A stretch of DNA of 64,000 bases from JARYLZ01 sp964388275 (GTDB lineage: Bacteria; Bacteroidota; Ignavibacteria; SZUA-365): positions 29,732 to 93,731 of the forward strand of contig CAYLZD010000013.1 in NCBI GenBank assembly GCA_964388275.1, read 5' to 3'. Of the stretch, positions 35,767 through 44,097 are shown one piece after another. The translations under genes were made by a program, and so were the position numbers. Each line of letters starts with the position of its first letter. Position 1 is the stretch's first letter. The notes under the pieces were generated by a model, which saw nothing but the letters and a program-made list of their open reading frames with translations, ran no database searches and had not been told where the DNA came from.

Positions 35767-37563
35767 TCAGTATCCTCCCGCGGCGCCTTGCCCCCGCGGA
35801 TCCGAGCATCCTTCGTACATGCGCAGCGTCCCGTTATACGACACGGCATCCACGCGTCCGAACGGGACGGACACCACGGGCGAATGACCGCTTGCGGCGA
35901 GCGCGGTCCTCTGCGCGTCCGTGAGGGCCCCTTGTTCATAATAGAGCGAGTCGGGGAACCATTGATGATGAATGCGGGGCGCTGCAAGGGCCTTATCCAG
36001 CGCCATTTTACCCGCCAGAATATTCCTGCACACCTGAAACACGGTGGTCGGAATTCGCGATCCTCCCGGGCTGCCGATAATCAGATGGACCTGTCCTTGT
36101 TTAATAAATATTGCGGGCGTCATGGAGCTTGTCATGCGCTTCCTGGGCGCGATGGAATTTGCATGGCTTCCGGGAAGACCGTAAAGGTTCGGCATGCCCG
36201 GGGAGACGCTGAAATCATCCATTTCATTGTTGAGCAGAAAACCCGCGCCGTCGACGACGAATTTACCCCCGCATACGTCGTTTAATGTGGTAGTGACTGA
36301 CACAGCATTGCCCCATCTGTCGACTATCGAATAATGCGTCGTGTTGACGCCTTCGAGGTGCGGGGTGAAGCCGGGCGCCAGGTCGCGGGCGGGGGCGGCC
36401 CGCTTCGAGTCGATGCGCTGTTTCATCAGCTTTCCGCAGGAGCGGGATATCAATGAGTCCGTCGGAATGTCGGTGAACGCGGGATCTCCCATGAATTTCC
36501 ATCTGTCCGCGAACGAGAGCCGCATGGCTTCTACGATTCTGTGCAACGAGTCGGGATCGTCACCGCCCTTCGCGTCCTCGTCGCCGATAATATTGAATAA
36601 TTGCAGCAGCGTGACGCCTCCCGCGCTCGGCGGGGGCATGGTCAGGACCTCATACCCCAGGTACTCCCCCTTGAGCGGTTTCCTGACGATGCTGTGATAT
36701 TCGGCCAGATCTTGGTGGGTGATGATTCCCGATGAGCGCATGGAGCGCACTATCATATCGGCGGTCCTGCCGGAATAGAATCCTCCGCGTCCCCCGGCGG
36801 CTATGCGCTCGAGAGAACCGGCCAGATCCGGCTGGCGGAATCTTTCGCCGGACCGATAAGGCGCGCCTTGCTTGGAATACACGCGGAGGGATGACGGGAA
36901 TTTCCGGAAATGCGGCTGCATCCTGTAGAACAGGCGCGTCATCGCCGGACTTAGGACGAATCCTTCCCGCGCGAGGCCGATCGCGGGTTTCATCACTTCT
37001 GCTCTGGAAAACGTGCCGAAGCTCTCGAGAGCGGACAGAAGACCGTCGACCGATCCGGGCACGCCTGCCGCGGAGGGTCCAAGTTTCGAGGCATCGGGGA
37101 TGACCTTCCCTGCGGAGTCGAGATACATTGCGGCATGCGCCCTCGCCGGCGCGGTTTCGCGGGCGTCTATCGCGGCTTCGCGGCCGTCGGCCATGCGTAT
37201 GAGAATAAATGCCCCTCCGCCGATGTTCCCAGCCGACGGATAGGTGACCGCAAGCGCGAATCCCACCGCCACCGCCGCGTCCACGGCATTGCCTCCGCTT
37301 CTCAGGACCTGCAATCCGACCCCTGTCGCTTCGGGACTTGCCGTCACCACCATCGCATGTTCTCCCCGGGCGATGGCGCCGGCTTCGCGCAAATCACCGG
37401 CATCGGCGAGAAAGAGTCCGGGTAGGAGAAAAGGAGCCAGCGACAATGCGCGCGGAAGACGCCGTCCGGTTTTGTGTGGAATTGGGTTGCGGCGGAATCG
37501 ACGGCGAAGTAAGTTTACGACATCGGGAAACGATCCGAACAAGCAAGGAGCGGTTGAGAACAT
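35767..37563 (-). CDS. ggt: Gamma-glutamyltransferase
   Basis: A gamma-glutamyltranspeptidase of about 598 residues from the ATG at 37563. It makes or breaks gamma-glutamyl bonds of glutathione and peptides and matures by self-cleavage. The family core is complete: VVTASPEATGVGLQVLRSGG NAVDAAVA region, AGNIGGGAF, DARETAPA, GVPGSVDGL, then the autoprocessing site with the nucleophile Thr in NTTHYSIVD, GAGFLLNNEMDDFS, and GSPGGSRIPTTV. A hydrophobic export segment (LSLAPFLLPGLFLADA) lies after a long Arg-rich start. A TTG at 37446 just before that segment is an alternative start. The open frame upstream of 37563 is antisense to the next gene. The start overlaps that of the divergent gene. Confidence 0.92.
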   Translation of the reverse strand: MFSTAPCLFGSFPDVVNLLRRRFRRNPIPHKTGRRLPRALSLAPFLLPGLFLADAGDLREAGAIARGEHAMVVTASPEATGVGLQVLRSGGNAVDAAVAVGFALAVTYPSAGNIGGGAFILIRMADGREAAIDARETAPARAHAAMYLDSAGKVIPDASKLGPSAAGVPGSVDGLLSALESFGTFSRAEVMKPAIGLAREGFVLSPAMTRLFYRMQPHFRKFPSSLRVYSKQGAPYRSGERFRQPDLAGSLERIAAGGRGGFYSGRTADMIVRSMRSSGIITHQDLAEYHSIVRKPLKGEYLGYEVLTMPPPSAGGVTLLQLFNIIGDEDAKGGDDPDSLHRIVEAMRLSFADRWKFMGDPAFTDIPTDSLISRSCGKLMKQRIDSKRAAPARDLAPGFTPHLEGVNTTHYSIVDRWGNAVSVTTTLNDVCGGKFVVDGAGFLLNNEMDDFSVSPGMPNLYGLPGSHANSIAPRKRMTSSMTPAIFIKQGQVHLIIGSPGGSRIPTTVFQVCRNILAGKMALDKALAAPRIHHQWFPDSLYYEQGALTDAQRTALAASGHSPVVSVPFGRVDAVSYNGTLRMYEGCSDPRGQGAAGGY

Positions 37564-39208
37564 GGCAATGCGATTTCCGTTTTTCCGCGCGCACCGGCTT
37601 TGCATGACGGCCGGCATTATTGCAGGCCTCGCATCCGCCGCTTCCGCGCAGATCCAGCTGGTCATCGACACGCTGGATGCGAAACAATTTCCCACAATAA
37701 GAGCAAAAGTAAAAGCCAGCATCGGAGGCATGTCCATCCGCGGACTCAGCGTCGACCAGTTTACCGTGTTCGAGGACGGCTCAATAAAAGCTCCGGTTGC
37801 CGGCACTTGCGAGGACACCACAAAAACGGGCCCGGTTTCCGTGATGCTTGTAATAGATCGAAGCGGAAGCATGGGTCCGGTTTTTGGAAGCAATGCGATC
37901 GTTGACGCCAAGCGCGCGGCCAAAGGCTTCATAGACCGCCTTTCGTCAGGCGATGAAGCGGCTCTGATAAGTTTTAACGACCGTCCGTCCAGCGATCAGA
38001 CCTGGACGCAGGATAAAGCTTTGCTCAAGTCGAGGATAGACGCCATCTGGACGGGAGGAGGAACCGCGATCTGGGATGCGATAATCACGGCCGTGTCTTA
38101 TCTACAGGCGAGAGCCAACCGGAAAGTGATGATACTGCTCACCGACGGCGCCGACGGCAGCTCGTCCGCGCCGTTCACCGCCGCCAGGGACGCCGTGCGC
38201 AACAACGGGATAACGGCATATACCATAGGACTCGGTTCGGAGACCAATCCGCAGCAATTGCGGGACATAGCTTCGGTCAGCGGAGGGAGGTATTACAGCG
38301 CTCCCGACGCAAGAGACCTCGATGAGATATACATGGCCATCACAAGCGAAATAATTCCCACCGGCATCTGCGAATTGATATACAATTCAGATATCGATTG
38401 TCTCGACGGATCCGTTCACCGCGTGGAAATACTGATAGCGCACGGTGGTGAAACAGGGCGAGCGACCGCGGAGTATGTCGTCCCCTTCGACTCGAGCACG
38501 TTTTCATACGCGACTCTTGCGATTGGAGAAAGCCATTCGGTCGACGCGGGTCGAAGCGTGAGCGTGCCTCTGGTGCTGGCACGTATGACTCCGAACAGGC
38601 CGCCAACGGAATTCGAATGCACGATACAATATGATCGCTCTCTTCTGACTCTGGATTCGGTTTCGACATCCGAACTGACGCCCGGCTACAGCGTCGCGAC
38701 GGGGAGCATTCCCGGAGGAACGGCGCTGCGATTGAGCGGGAGCGTTCCCGTCGGCCGTACAGGAGATCTCGCCGTTCTTCACTTCAGTTCCTTTACTCGG
38801 CTTAACAGCGATAAATGCGCGATCGTCGTATCCCCGCCGGCTGTTGACCGCCCATGCACCGTGGCACGTTCGAGAAACGGGATCATTGCGGTAATCGGAG
38901 TCTGCCAACAGGCGCTGATCCGGACAAATCCGGCAGTCGTGAAATCCCGGAGCGCGGTTCTCTCCGTGTCGCCGAATCCCTTCAATCCGGCGACTAACGC
39001 CGAGTATCGCATCGCCGAAGCGGGACAGGCATCCCTGTCGCTGCGCGATGCGAGCGGACGGCTGCTGTGCCGGTTCTTCGATCGCTACATGCCCGACGGC
39101 ATTTACACTCAAGCCATAGAAGCGGGCGACCTTGCCACGGGACGCTATTACCTCGAGCTGAAAGCGCCGGACTGCACGGACGTACGGCCGATGCTTCTCC
39201 TCAAATAA
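37562..39208 (+). CDS. von Willebrand factor A domain protein with T9SS sorting domain
   Basis: About 548 residues. AAGGAG (37545-37550) lies before the ATG; a signal peptide follows (RLCMTAGIIAGLASAASAQ). The VWA domain (residues about 95-270) has the MIDAS motif DRSGSMG, with GGGTAIWDAI and LLTDGADG. A cohesin-like beta domain follows (residues about 315-440; VSVPLVLARM, IQYDRSLLTLDSV). The type A sorting domain at the end has SVSPNPFNPATNA and GRYYLELKA. It should be a type IX-secreted, metal-dependent ligand-binding protein. The cohesin-like plus sorting-domain end resembles that of the repeat protein at the left edge. It converges with the SRP RNA gene. Confidence 0.92.
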   Translation: MAMRFPFFRAHRLCMTAGIIAGLASAASAQIQLVIDTLDAKQFPTIRAKVKASIGGMSIRGLSVDQFTVFEDGSIKAPVAGTCEDTTKTGPVSVMLVIDRSGSMGPVFGSNAIVDAKRAAKGFIDRLSSGDEAALISFNDRPSSDQTWTQDKALLKSRIDAIWTGGGTAIWDAIITAVSYLQARANRKVMILLTDGADGSSSAPFTAARDAVRNNGITAYTIGLGSETNPQQLRDIASVSGGRYYSAPDARDLDEIYMAITSEIIPTGICELIYNSDIDCLDGSVHRVEILIAHGGETGRATAEYVVPFDSSTFSYATLAIGESHSVDAGRSVSVPLVLARMTPNRPPTEFECTIQYDRSLLTLDSVSTSELTPGYSVATGSIPGGTALRLSGSVPVGRTGDLAVLHFSSFTRLNSDKCAIVVSPPAVDRPCTVARSRNGIIAVIGVCQQALIRTNPAVVKSRSAVLSVSPNPFNPATNAEYRIAEAGQASLSLRDASGRLLCRFFDRYMPDGIYTQAIEAGDLATGRYYLELKAPDCTDVRPMLLLK

Positions 39209-39211
39209 TAC

Positions 39212-39316
39212 GAGAGGCCAAGCTTCCCTTCGTCACATGAACGAGTACTGGCCGTTGCTTCCTTCCGGACCTGGCGGGGTTGAGTATCGTGTCATTGCGA
39301 AGGACTTGGCCTTCTC
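39212..39316 (-). ncRNA. ffs: Signal recognition particle RNA (small 4.5S type)
   Basis: On the minus strand the conserved SRP core CAGGTCCGGAAGGAAGCA is present, with the GGAA apical tetraloop region that binds Ffh. The ends pair: CTTGGCCT (39305-39312 on +) with AGGCCAAG (39215-39222), extended by GAG/CTC with one bulge, and inner arms (TCATTGCGAAG with CTTCGTCACATGA) pair imperfectly. That gives a hairpin of about 105 nt, the size of the E. coli type without an Alu domain. A good promoter lies just upstream. Exact ends are estimated. Confidence 0.93.
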
Positions 39317-39322
39317 GGACGC

Positions 39323-39351
39323 AAAATACGCCCTTTCAGCAACGTCCGCAA
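39323..39351 (-). promoter_or_regulatory. Sigma-70-like promoter for the SRP RNA gene
   Basis: On the minus strand TTGCGG (39351-39346), 17 bases, TATTTT (39328-39323), with the expected start about 7-10 bases downstream, matching the 5' end of the paired SRP RNA. Confidence 0.65.
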
Positions 39352-39503
39352 ACATGGCACTCCGCCGCTGAGCATTCTTCGGCGCAATACGCCGGTAGGT
39401 AGCGCCATGTCCGATACGTGACGGCCGATCGAGTTCGGCCGGTTACGCGCTCGTGTTTTGTCAAGGATATGGAGTGGCATAATACTTGCTAATATTTAAT
39501 GTT

Positions 39504-39522
39504 AGCCATACGAATAATGGCT
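39504..39522. promoter_or_regulatory. Inverted repeat upstream of the cytochrome gene
   Basis: AGCCAT (39504-39509) and ATGGCT (39517-39522) around a 7-base spacer in the A+T-rich gap between the SRP RNA promoter and the cytochrome gene. A candidate operator. The rest of the roughly 255 bp from 39352 to 39606 shows no gene. Confidence 0.3.
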
Positions 39523-39621
39523 GGAAGGTTAAAATTCATACCATTGAAATATAGTATTACGGACTACCGGCACAACCAAGAAATAACGGTTCTCTCATAA
39601 TCGAGAATGGAAACAGCACCT

Positions 39622-40953
39622 ATGAGACACATCTTCCCCGCGATTCTTCTTCTGGCAGCAGGGGTTTTCCTTGCCGCTTGCAGCAAGGATGACGATCACA
39701 GCCTACTGAACGGACCGGATGCGAACGTGACAACTTGCCTCGGCTGCCACAGCAGCGAAGCCACGCTGAAAAAGGTCGCAACACCTAATCCTCCGCCGAC
39801 CGGCGGAGGCGGCGGTTGCGGAGGCGAATTGCCCGAAATGGAGGCATGGCTGAAAGTCTATGTCGGCGGTCCCAACGGACAGAAATTCCTCGAATCGACG
39901 CATGGCAAGATGAAATGCGTCATGTGTCACGGAGGAGTCGAGCCCGCGGCCGACAAAGTCGAGGCGCACAGCGGCAGCTTCATCGGAGCTCCTTCGAGAA
40001 ATGCGGAGGAGATCTGCGGTCCCTGCCATCCGGCCATTGCAGCGAACGATAAAACCAGCATTCACACTCAGGGTACCGGCCAGAAGCACATGGTATCCCT
40101 CCGGCACGGTTTCCCGGATTATGCGAGCTATCCTGAAAGACTGAAGCAAGGGTATGACAAGAATTGCGGCAAATGCCATTCCTCCTGCGGAGAGTGTCAT
40201 GTGATCCGTCCCAGGCAGGCGAAAGGCGGTTTTCTTGCAGCGCATGATTTTCAAAGGGTTCCCGATATGCGTCTCAACTGCACCGCATGCCATGCGGCGC
40301 GCGTGGCCAACGCGTATTTCGGCGAGGCGCCCGGAACGACCTATGATGTCCATTACACAAAGCTTCCCGGCGGCCATTGTCTCAACTGCCATACGGGCAC
40401 TGAAATGCATGGAGACGGAACCGAACACAACCAGCGCTATCTCGTAAAATCTATGCCCAAGTGCGAGAACTGCCACGGCAACAAGTCGAAATCCAATCCA
40501 TATCACAGCAAACACTGGGACGACTTGGCCTGTCAGACCTGTCACTCTCAGCAGTATCAGAATTGCTCAAGCTGCCACGTGGATACAGGGACGAGAAACG
40601 GGCCGTACTTCTCATTCAAAATCGGCATGAACGCCATGCCGAACGTGAAGCGCTTCAAATATGTCGTTGTACGAAACGCCCCATACGCTCCCGATACATG
40701 GAGCAATTACGGGATAGCCACGGCGGCCAATTTCGATGCAGCGCCCACCTTCAAACTCGCCTCCCCGCACAACACGAGGCGCTGGACGCCGCGAACCACG
40801 GTTGACAGCGGCAAACCCTGCTACGACGCGTGTCATATCATCGACGGGCGAAACAAGCAGTGGTACCTCTTCGAAAAAGACCTTCTCTCGTGGGAAGTGA
40901 TAGCCAACAAACCCGTGGTCGTCGATGGGAAACTTCCCTCCGGTTGGAACTGA
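39622..40953 (+). CDS. Multiheme c-type cytochrome lipoprotein (10 CxxCH plus one CxxxCH)
   Basis: About 443 residues. A lipoprotein signal (AGVFLAACS, lipid Cys20) anchors it to a membrane. Ten CxxCH sites are visible in order: CLGCH, CVMCH, CGPCH, CGKCH, CGECH, CTACH, CLNCH, CENCH, CQTCH, CSSCH. A later CYDACH has three residues between the cysteines. Two sites overlap in CGKCHSSCGECH. Many extra His residues (HGFPDY, HSKHWDD) could be distal ligands. The last 110 residues hold only the CxxxCH. I prefer the ATG at 39622 over 39607 because it starts at the signal peptide. No catalytic family recognised; the rhodanese lipoprotein 54 bp downstream suggests sulfur chemistry. Confidence 0.92.
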   Translation: MRHIFPAILLLAAGVFLAACSKDDDHSLLNGPDANVTTCLGCHSSEATLKKVATPNPPPTGGGGGCGGELPEMEAWLKVYVGGPNGQKFLESTHGKMKCVMCHGGVEPAADKVEAHSGSFIGAPSRNAEEICGPCHPAIAANDKTSIHTQGTGQKHMVSLRHGFPDYASYPERLKQGYDKNCGKCHSSCGECHVIRPRQAKGGFLAAHDFQRVPDMRLNCTACHAARVANAYFGEAPGTTYDVHYTKLPGGHCLNCHTGTEMHGDGTEHNQRYLVKSMPKCENCHGNKSKSNPYHSKHWDDLACQTCHSQQYQNCSSCHVDTGTRNGPYFSFKIGMNAMPNVKRFKYVVVRNAPYAPDTWSNYGIATAANFDAAPTFKLASPHNTRRWTPRTTVDSGKPCYDACHIIDGRNKQWYLFEKDLLSWEVIANKPVVVDGKLPSGWN

Positions 40954-41007
40954 TTTCGATATCAAACTATTCACATAATCCATTAATCAACAGAAAGGAT
41001 CCGCCAA

Positions 41008-42009
41008 ATGACAGCTCTCTGGAAACGCTATCTCGCTTTCCTCGTGATACCCGCCCTGCTCCTCGTCAGCAGTTGCTCCGACGACGATTCTTCGAATCCC
41101 GTGGTACCGGAGAAATCGGAAGCCGAGAAACTCATCGAAACGCTGGAAGGCGCCAACGGCAATTACCTCAAAAACGCCTGTCCGGCTATTGTTACGGCCC
41201 AGAACGTGTACGAAGACCTCAACGGCGCGAAGAAGTTTTATATCGTCGACGTGCGCCTGGCGGCCGATTACGCTCTCGGCCATGTCCCCGGCGCGGTCAA
41301 TGTGCCCGTCGCAGACATACTGAATCACATGAAAACCGTGAATGTCGCTCAGTACGACAAGGTCGTCATCATCTGTTACACCGGCCAGTCGGCCGCATGG
41401 ACCACCGCGTTGCTCCGCTTGAGCGGCTACACGAAGGCGTTTTCGATGAAATTCGGAATGTCGTCGTGGCACAAGGATTTCGACCGCATCACAACCAACA
41501 TCAACAGCCAGTACGCCGGCACCTTCGTGAAAACGGAAACCGCGAAGCCGGCTGCCGGAAATCTTCCGACCATCAATACCGGAAAGAGCACGGGCGAGGA
41601 AATCCTCGCAGCGCGCGTCGCCGAGGTTCACGCGGCAGGTTACAGCGCCAGTTCCATCCAAGTGGCGAATGTGATGCCCGATCCGACGCAGTATTTCATC
41701 ATCAACTACTGGCCGCTCGCCGAATATACAGGCATCGGCCATATTCCCGGCGCGTACCAGTACACCCCGAAAGACGACCTGCAGCTTTCAGCTTTCTTAA
41801 AAACGCTTCCGATCAACAAGACCATCGTCGTTTACTGCTACACAGGGCAGACCAGCGCGAACGTCGCCGCCGTTCTCCGCGTGATGGGTTACGATGCTAA
41901 GAGTCTCTCCTTCGGCACACAGGCCATGATCTGGCAGACCATGAAAGATGCCGGCAAGACGCACTACGATGCGGATGTCGACTGCATGAATTTCGATTAC
42001 GAGAAGTAA
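41008..42009 (+). CDS. Tandem-rhodanese lipoprotein
   Basis: A 333-residue lipoprotein (signal LVIPALLLVSSCSDDD, lipid Cys23) with two rhodanese domains. The first (residues about 55-160) has YIVDVRLAADYALGHVPGA and active-site Cys123 in CYTGQSA. The second (about 195-310) has GHIPGAYQY and Cys277 in CYTGQTS. Rhodaneses carry sulfane sulfur as a persulfide on this Cys. Both domains keep the Cys, so both could be active; they sit outside the cytoplasm. GAAAGG precedes the ATG. It pairs with the multiheme cytochrome upstream and ends at a strong bidirectional terminator. Confidence 0.93.
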   Translation: MTALWKRYLAFLVIPALLLVSSCSDDDSSNPVVPEKSEAEKLIETLEGANGNYLKNACPAIVTAQNVYEDLNGAKKFYIVDVRLAADYALGHVPGAVNVPVADILNHMKTVNVAQYDKVVIICYTGQSAAWTTALLRLSGYTKAFSMKFGMSSWHKDFDRITTNINSQYAGTFVKTETAKPAAGNLPTINTGKSTGEEILAARVAEVHAAGYSASSIQVANVMPDPTQYFIINYWPLAEYTGIGHIPGAYQYTPKDDLQLSAFLKTLPINKTIVVYCYTGQTSANVAAVLRVMGYDAKSLSFGTQAMIWQTMKDAGKTHYDADVDCMNFDYEK

Positions 42010-42029
42010 CCCTTCTGATCCCGCAAATG

Positions 42030-42060
42030 AAACGGCCGCGGTGTTTCGCCGCGGCCGTTT
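42030..42060. terminator. Bidirectional intrinsic terminator
   Basis: A perfect 12-bp stem (AAACGGCCGCGG at 42030-42041, complement at 42049-42060) with a 7-base loop, flanked by A's and T's. It separates the rhodanese gene from the convergent DUF192 gene and can serve both. Confidence 0.85.
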
Positions 42061-42082
42061 GAATTTCGGGCCTTCATTCAGC

Positions 42083-42628
42083 CTAATTTTTCAAGTAAAC
42101 GACGCGGTCTCCTTCGTTTATCCCGTGCCTTTCGCAAAAGCCCGCATTGACCTCGACGACGTAACGGGCCGGCCTTCCGGATTCCAGCGACTCGAGGGAG
42201 AGAGGGGTCGTGCGCCTGTGTATTTTCACGATTTCACCGTCACCGGCCGCGAATAGGATGTCCAGCGGCAAAGGGGTGTTGGCCATCCAGAAGGAACGCG
42301 CTTCATCCCGGTCGAAAATAAAAAGCATTCCCTGCATCTCGGCCATGGAGGTGCGCCCCATAAGGCCTCGGGTCTGTTCCTCGACGCTCGCCGCGATCTC
42401 GACGGTTATTCCGGTGCGCAATACGCCGTCCGCCGAGACAAAATTTACAATCCCGTCATCGCGGAGAGCCGGCGCCGCTCCGGAAGGCGGTGTCTGTTCA
42501 AAATCTTGTTTTTCCAATTGTTTACCGCTTCTGGGTAGGAACAGCGCGCCGGCAGCCAGCAGCACGAGAGCGATGATCAATACTGCTGCGATGACGCCCC
42601 GCCTCGAGGTGATTTTTTTGGATGCCAT
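42083..42628 (-). CDS. DUF192 family membrane-anchored protein
   Basis: 181 residues. One N-terminal membrane anchor (GVIAAVLIIALVLLAAGALF) and a linker are followed by a DUF192 domain: ITVEIAASVEEQTRGLMGR, MLFIFDRDEARSFWM, NTPLPLDILFA, ARYVVEVNAGFCERHGI. The GLMGR and W-M-x-NT motifs are diagnostic. The family is widespread, small and periplasmic, with no established reaction. It is divergent from the ECF sigma gene (207-bp gap) and convergent with the rhodanese gene. Confidence 0.92.
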   Translation of the reverse strand: MASKKITSRRGVIAAVLIIALVLLAAGALFLPRSGKQLEKQDFEQTPPSGAAPALRDDGIVNFVSADGVLRTGITVEIAASVEEQTRGLMGRTSMAEMQGMLFIFDRDEARSFWMANTPLPLDILFAAGDGEIVKIHRRTTPLSLESLESGRPARYVVEVNAGFCERHGINEGDRVVYLKN

Positions 42629-42835
42629 TTGCTCGTGTCTGAATTATTCTTATCCTGAATATAATCCAAGGTAGAAAACATCGGAACACAAACCAATGCG
42701 CATATCGAAGCCCTTGTGCTTTATGAGTTTTCACTGTAACCTTCCCGCCGAAGGGCTTGTCATTTTCCCGGCGCGGAACGTATTTGCGCCGGGAGTGATG
42801 TCGTACGGGATGTGACTTTGACAATTTGAGAGAGC

Positions 42836-43357
42836 ATGACGGAAACCGAACGGAGGAGGGTTTTCAATGAGTTGTACTCGGAGTACGAGCGGCGCATTTA
42901 CGCATACTGCATTTATGTGCTCGGAGACAAGGACCGCGCGAACGACGTCTTCCAGGAGGTTTTCATCAAGGCGTATAAATCGCTTCATACGCTCCGCGAC
43001 AATGCAAAGCTCTCAAATTGGCTGTTTCGAATAGCGAGAAACGAATGCTTGAACGTGATGAAAGCGGCGCAGAGAAGCGACAGCAGGCATGTGCGTATAG
43101 ATGCGGACGACGGCGTCACCGTCCGGTCCACGGACAGAACGGAGTTCACCGACGAGATCGATCATGTGCAATGGGGACTCCGCCAACTCCCGCGCGAATA
43201 CCGCGAAGCGCTGGTGCTCGCGGAGTTCGAGGGTTACTCGCTCAAAGAGATCGCCGAATTGACCGGCGCAAGCCTGTCCAACGTGAAAGTGCGCATCTTC
43301 CGAGCCAAACAGAAACTGCATACTATTCTGCAACCGATATTGAACGACTATGAATGA
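42836..43357 (+). CDS. ECF-family RNA polymerase sigma factor
   Basis: A 173-residue sigma-70-family factor with only regions 2 and 4. Region 2: YCIYVLGDKDRANDVFQEVF and LSNWLFRIARNECLNV. Region 4: LPREYREALVLAEFEGYSLK EIAELTGASLSNVKVRIFRA region, the promoter -35-binding helix-turn-helix. Its stop overlaps the next gene by eight bases. ECF factors are usually held by an anti-sigma factor encoded just downstream, which fits the next gene. The promoter it recognises is not known. Confidence 0.95.
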   Translation: MTETERRRVFNELYSEYERRIYAYCIYVLGDKDRANDVFQEVFIKAYKSLHTLRDNAKLSNWLFRIARNECLNVMKAAQRSDSRHVRIDADDGVTVRSTDRTEFTDEIDHVQWGLRQLPREYREALVLAEFEGYSLKEIAELTGASLSNVKVRIFRAKQKLHTILQPILNDYE

Positions 43358-44093
43358 CCGCATCGAGGAACTGATCGTCGCCTATCTTCACAGGGGGCTG
43401 ACGCCGGAACAGGAGCGGGAGCTTTTTGACTCCTGCCGCGACAATCCGGAAATGGCTTCACTTCTGAAACAGCACGTGACCATGTCGCTGAAACTTCGCG
43501 CCGTGCGGGAACGCGCCGAGGTGCCGGCCGAGACGCGCAATGAATTGCTCAGGAGGATAAATTCCCTGCCGGCACAGCCGGGCGTCGCGGAAAAGGAAGA
43601 CGCTCCGGCCCGCCTGCGCATCGGTTTCGGCTGGCGGCATATCGTTTCGGGCGGCGTCGCTGCGGCCGCGGTGACCGCCGTGCTCTTCATGTTCTTCGTC
43701 CCGAGGAATGACAACGAAGATGCGACGCGATTCGCATCCCTCGCTCCTGAACGCGACACGGTGCAAATCGTGCGCGCCGACACGGTGACTCTTACGCGCA
43801 CCGTCCTGCGTTTCGTGAACACTCGCACCGGGATGCCGCCGGCGACCGCCGAAAGCAAGCTTTCCGAAACGAGCGGAGGCCCGGAAAACATCGCCGATGC
43901 GGGCGGGGGCGCCGCCGCGGAGGAGACCGCCCCCGAGGCGCCCGACCATGCCGACGTTGACGAAGCCGTTCCGGCCGCCGTGATGGCGGAACTCAGATCG
44001 GTTTCCGGACCCTCCTGGATCGAGCAGTACAGCCTGATGTTGATGCAGCTCGAGACCGTCAAACTTTCTCCGAACGACAGGATCAGGCAATGA
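43350..44093 (+). CDS. Putative anti-sigma factor (single-pass membrane protein)
   Basis: 247 residues. The N-terminal cytoplasmic part (residues about 1-95) is helical and has the shape of an anti-sigma domain (IVAYLHRGLTPEQERELFDS CRDNPEMA region) but without the Cys/His of a zinc anti-sigma. A membrane helix follows (VSGGVAAAAVTAVLFMFF, about 100-117), then a periplasmic tail rich in Ala/Glu. The start lies inside the sigma-factor gene, so the pair is coupled. I infer that it binds the sigma factor until an envelope signal arrives; no protease-site evidence is visible. Confidence 0.8.
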   Translation: MNDRIEELIVAYLHRGLTPEQERELFDSCRDNPEMASLLKQHVTMSLKLRAVRERAEVPAETRNELLRRINSLPAQPGVAEKEDAPARLRIGFGWRHIVSGGVAAAAVTAVLFMFFVPRNDNEDATRFASLAPERDTVQIVRADTVTLTRTVLRFVNTRTGMPPATAESKLSETSGGPENIADAGGGAAAEETAPEAPDHADVDEAVPAAVMAELRSVSGPSWIEQYSLMLMQLETVKLSPNDRIRQ

Positions 44094-44097
44094 CCCG

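Noticed and set aside
37564..37932. N-terminal extension of the gamma-glutamyltransferase frame
   Set aside because: Antisense to the VWA gene and without export-signal or family similarity.
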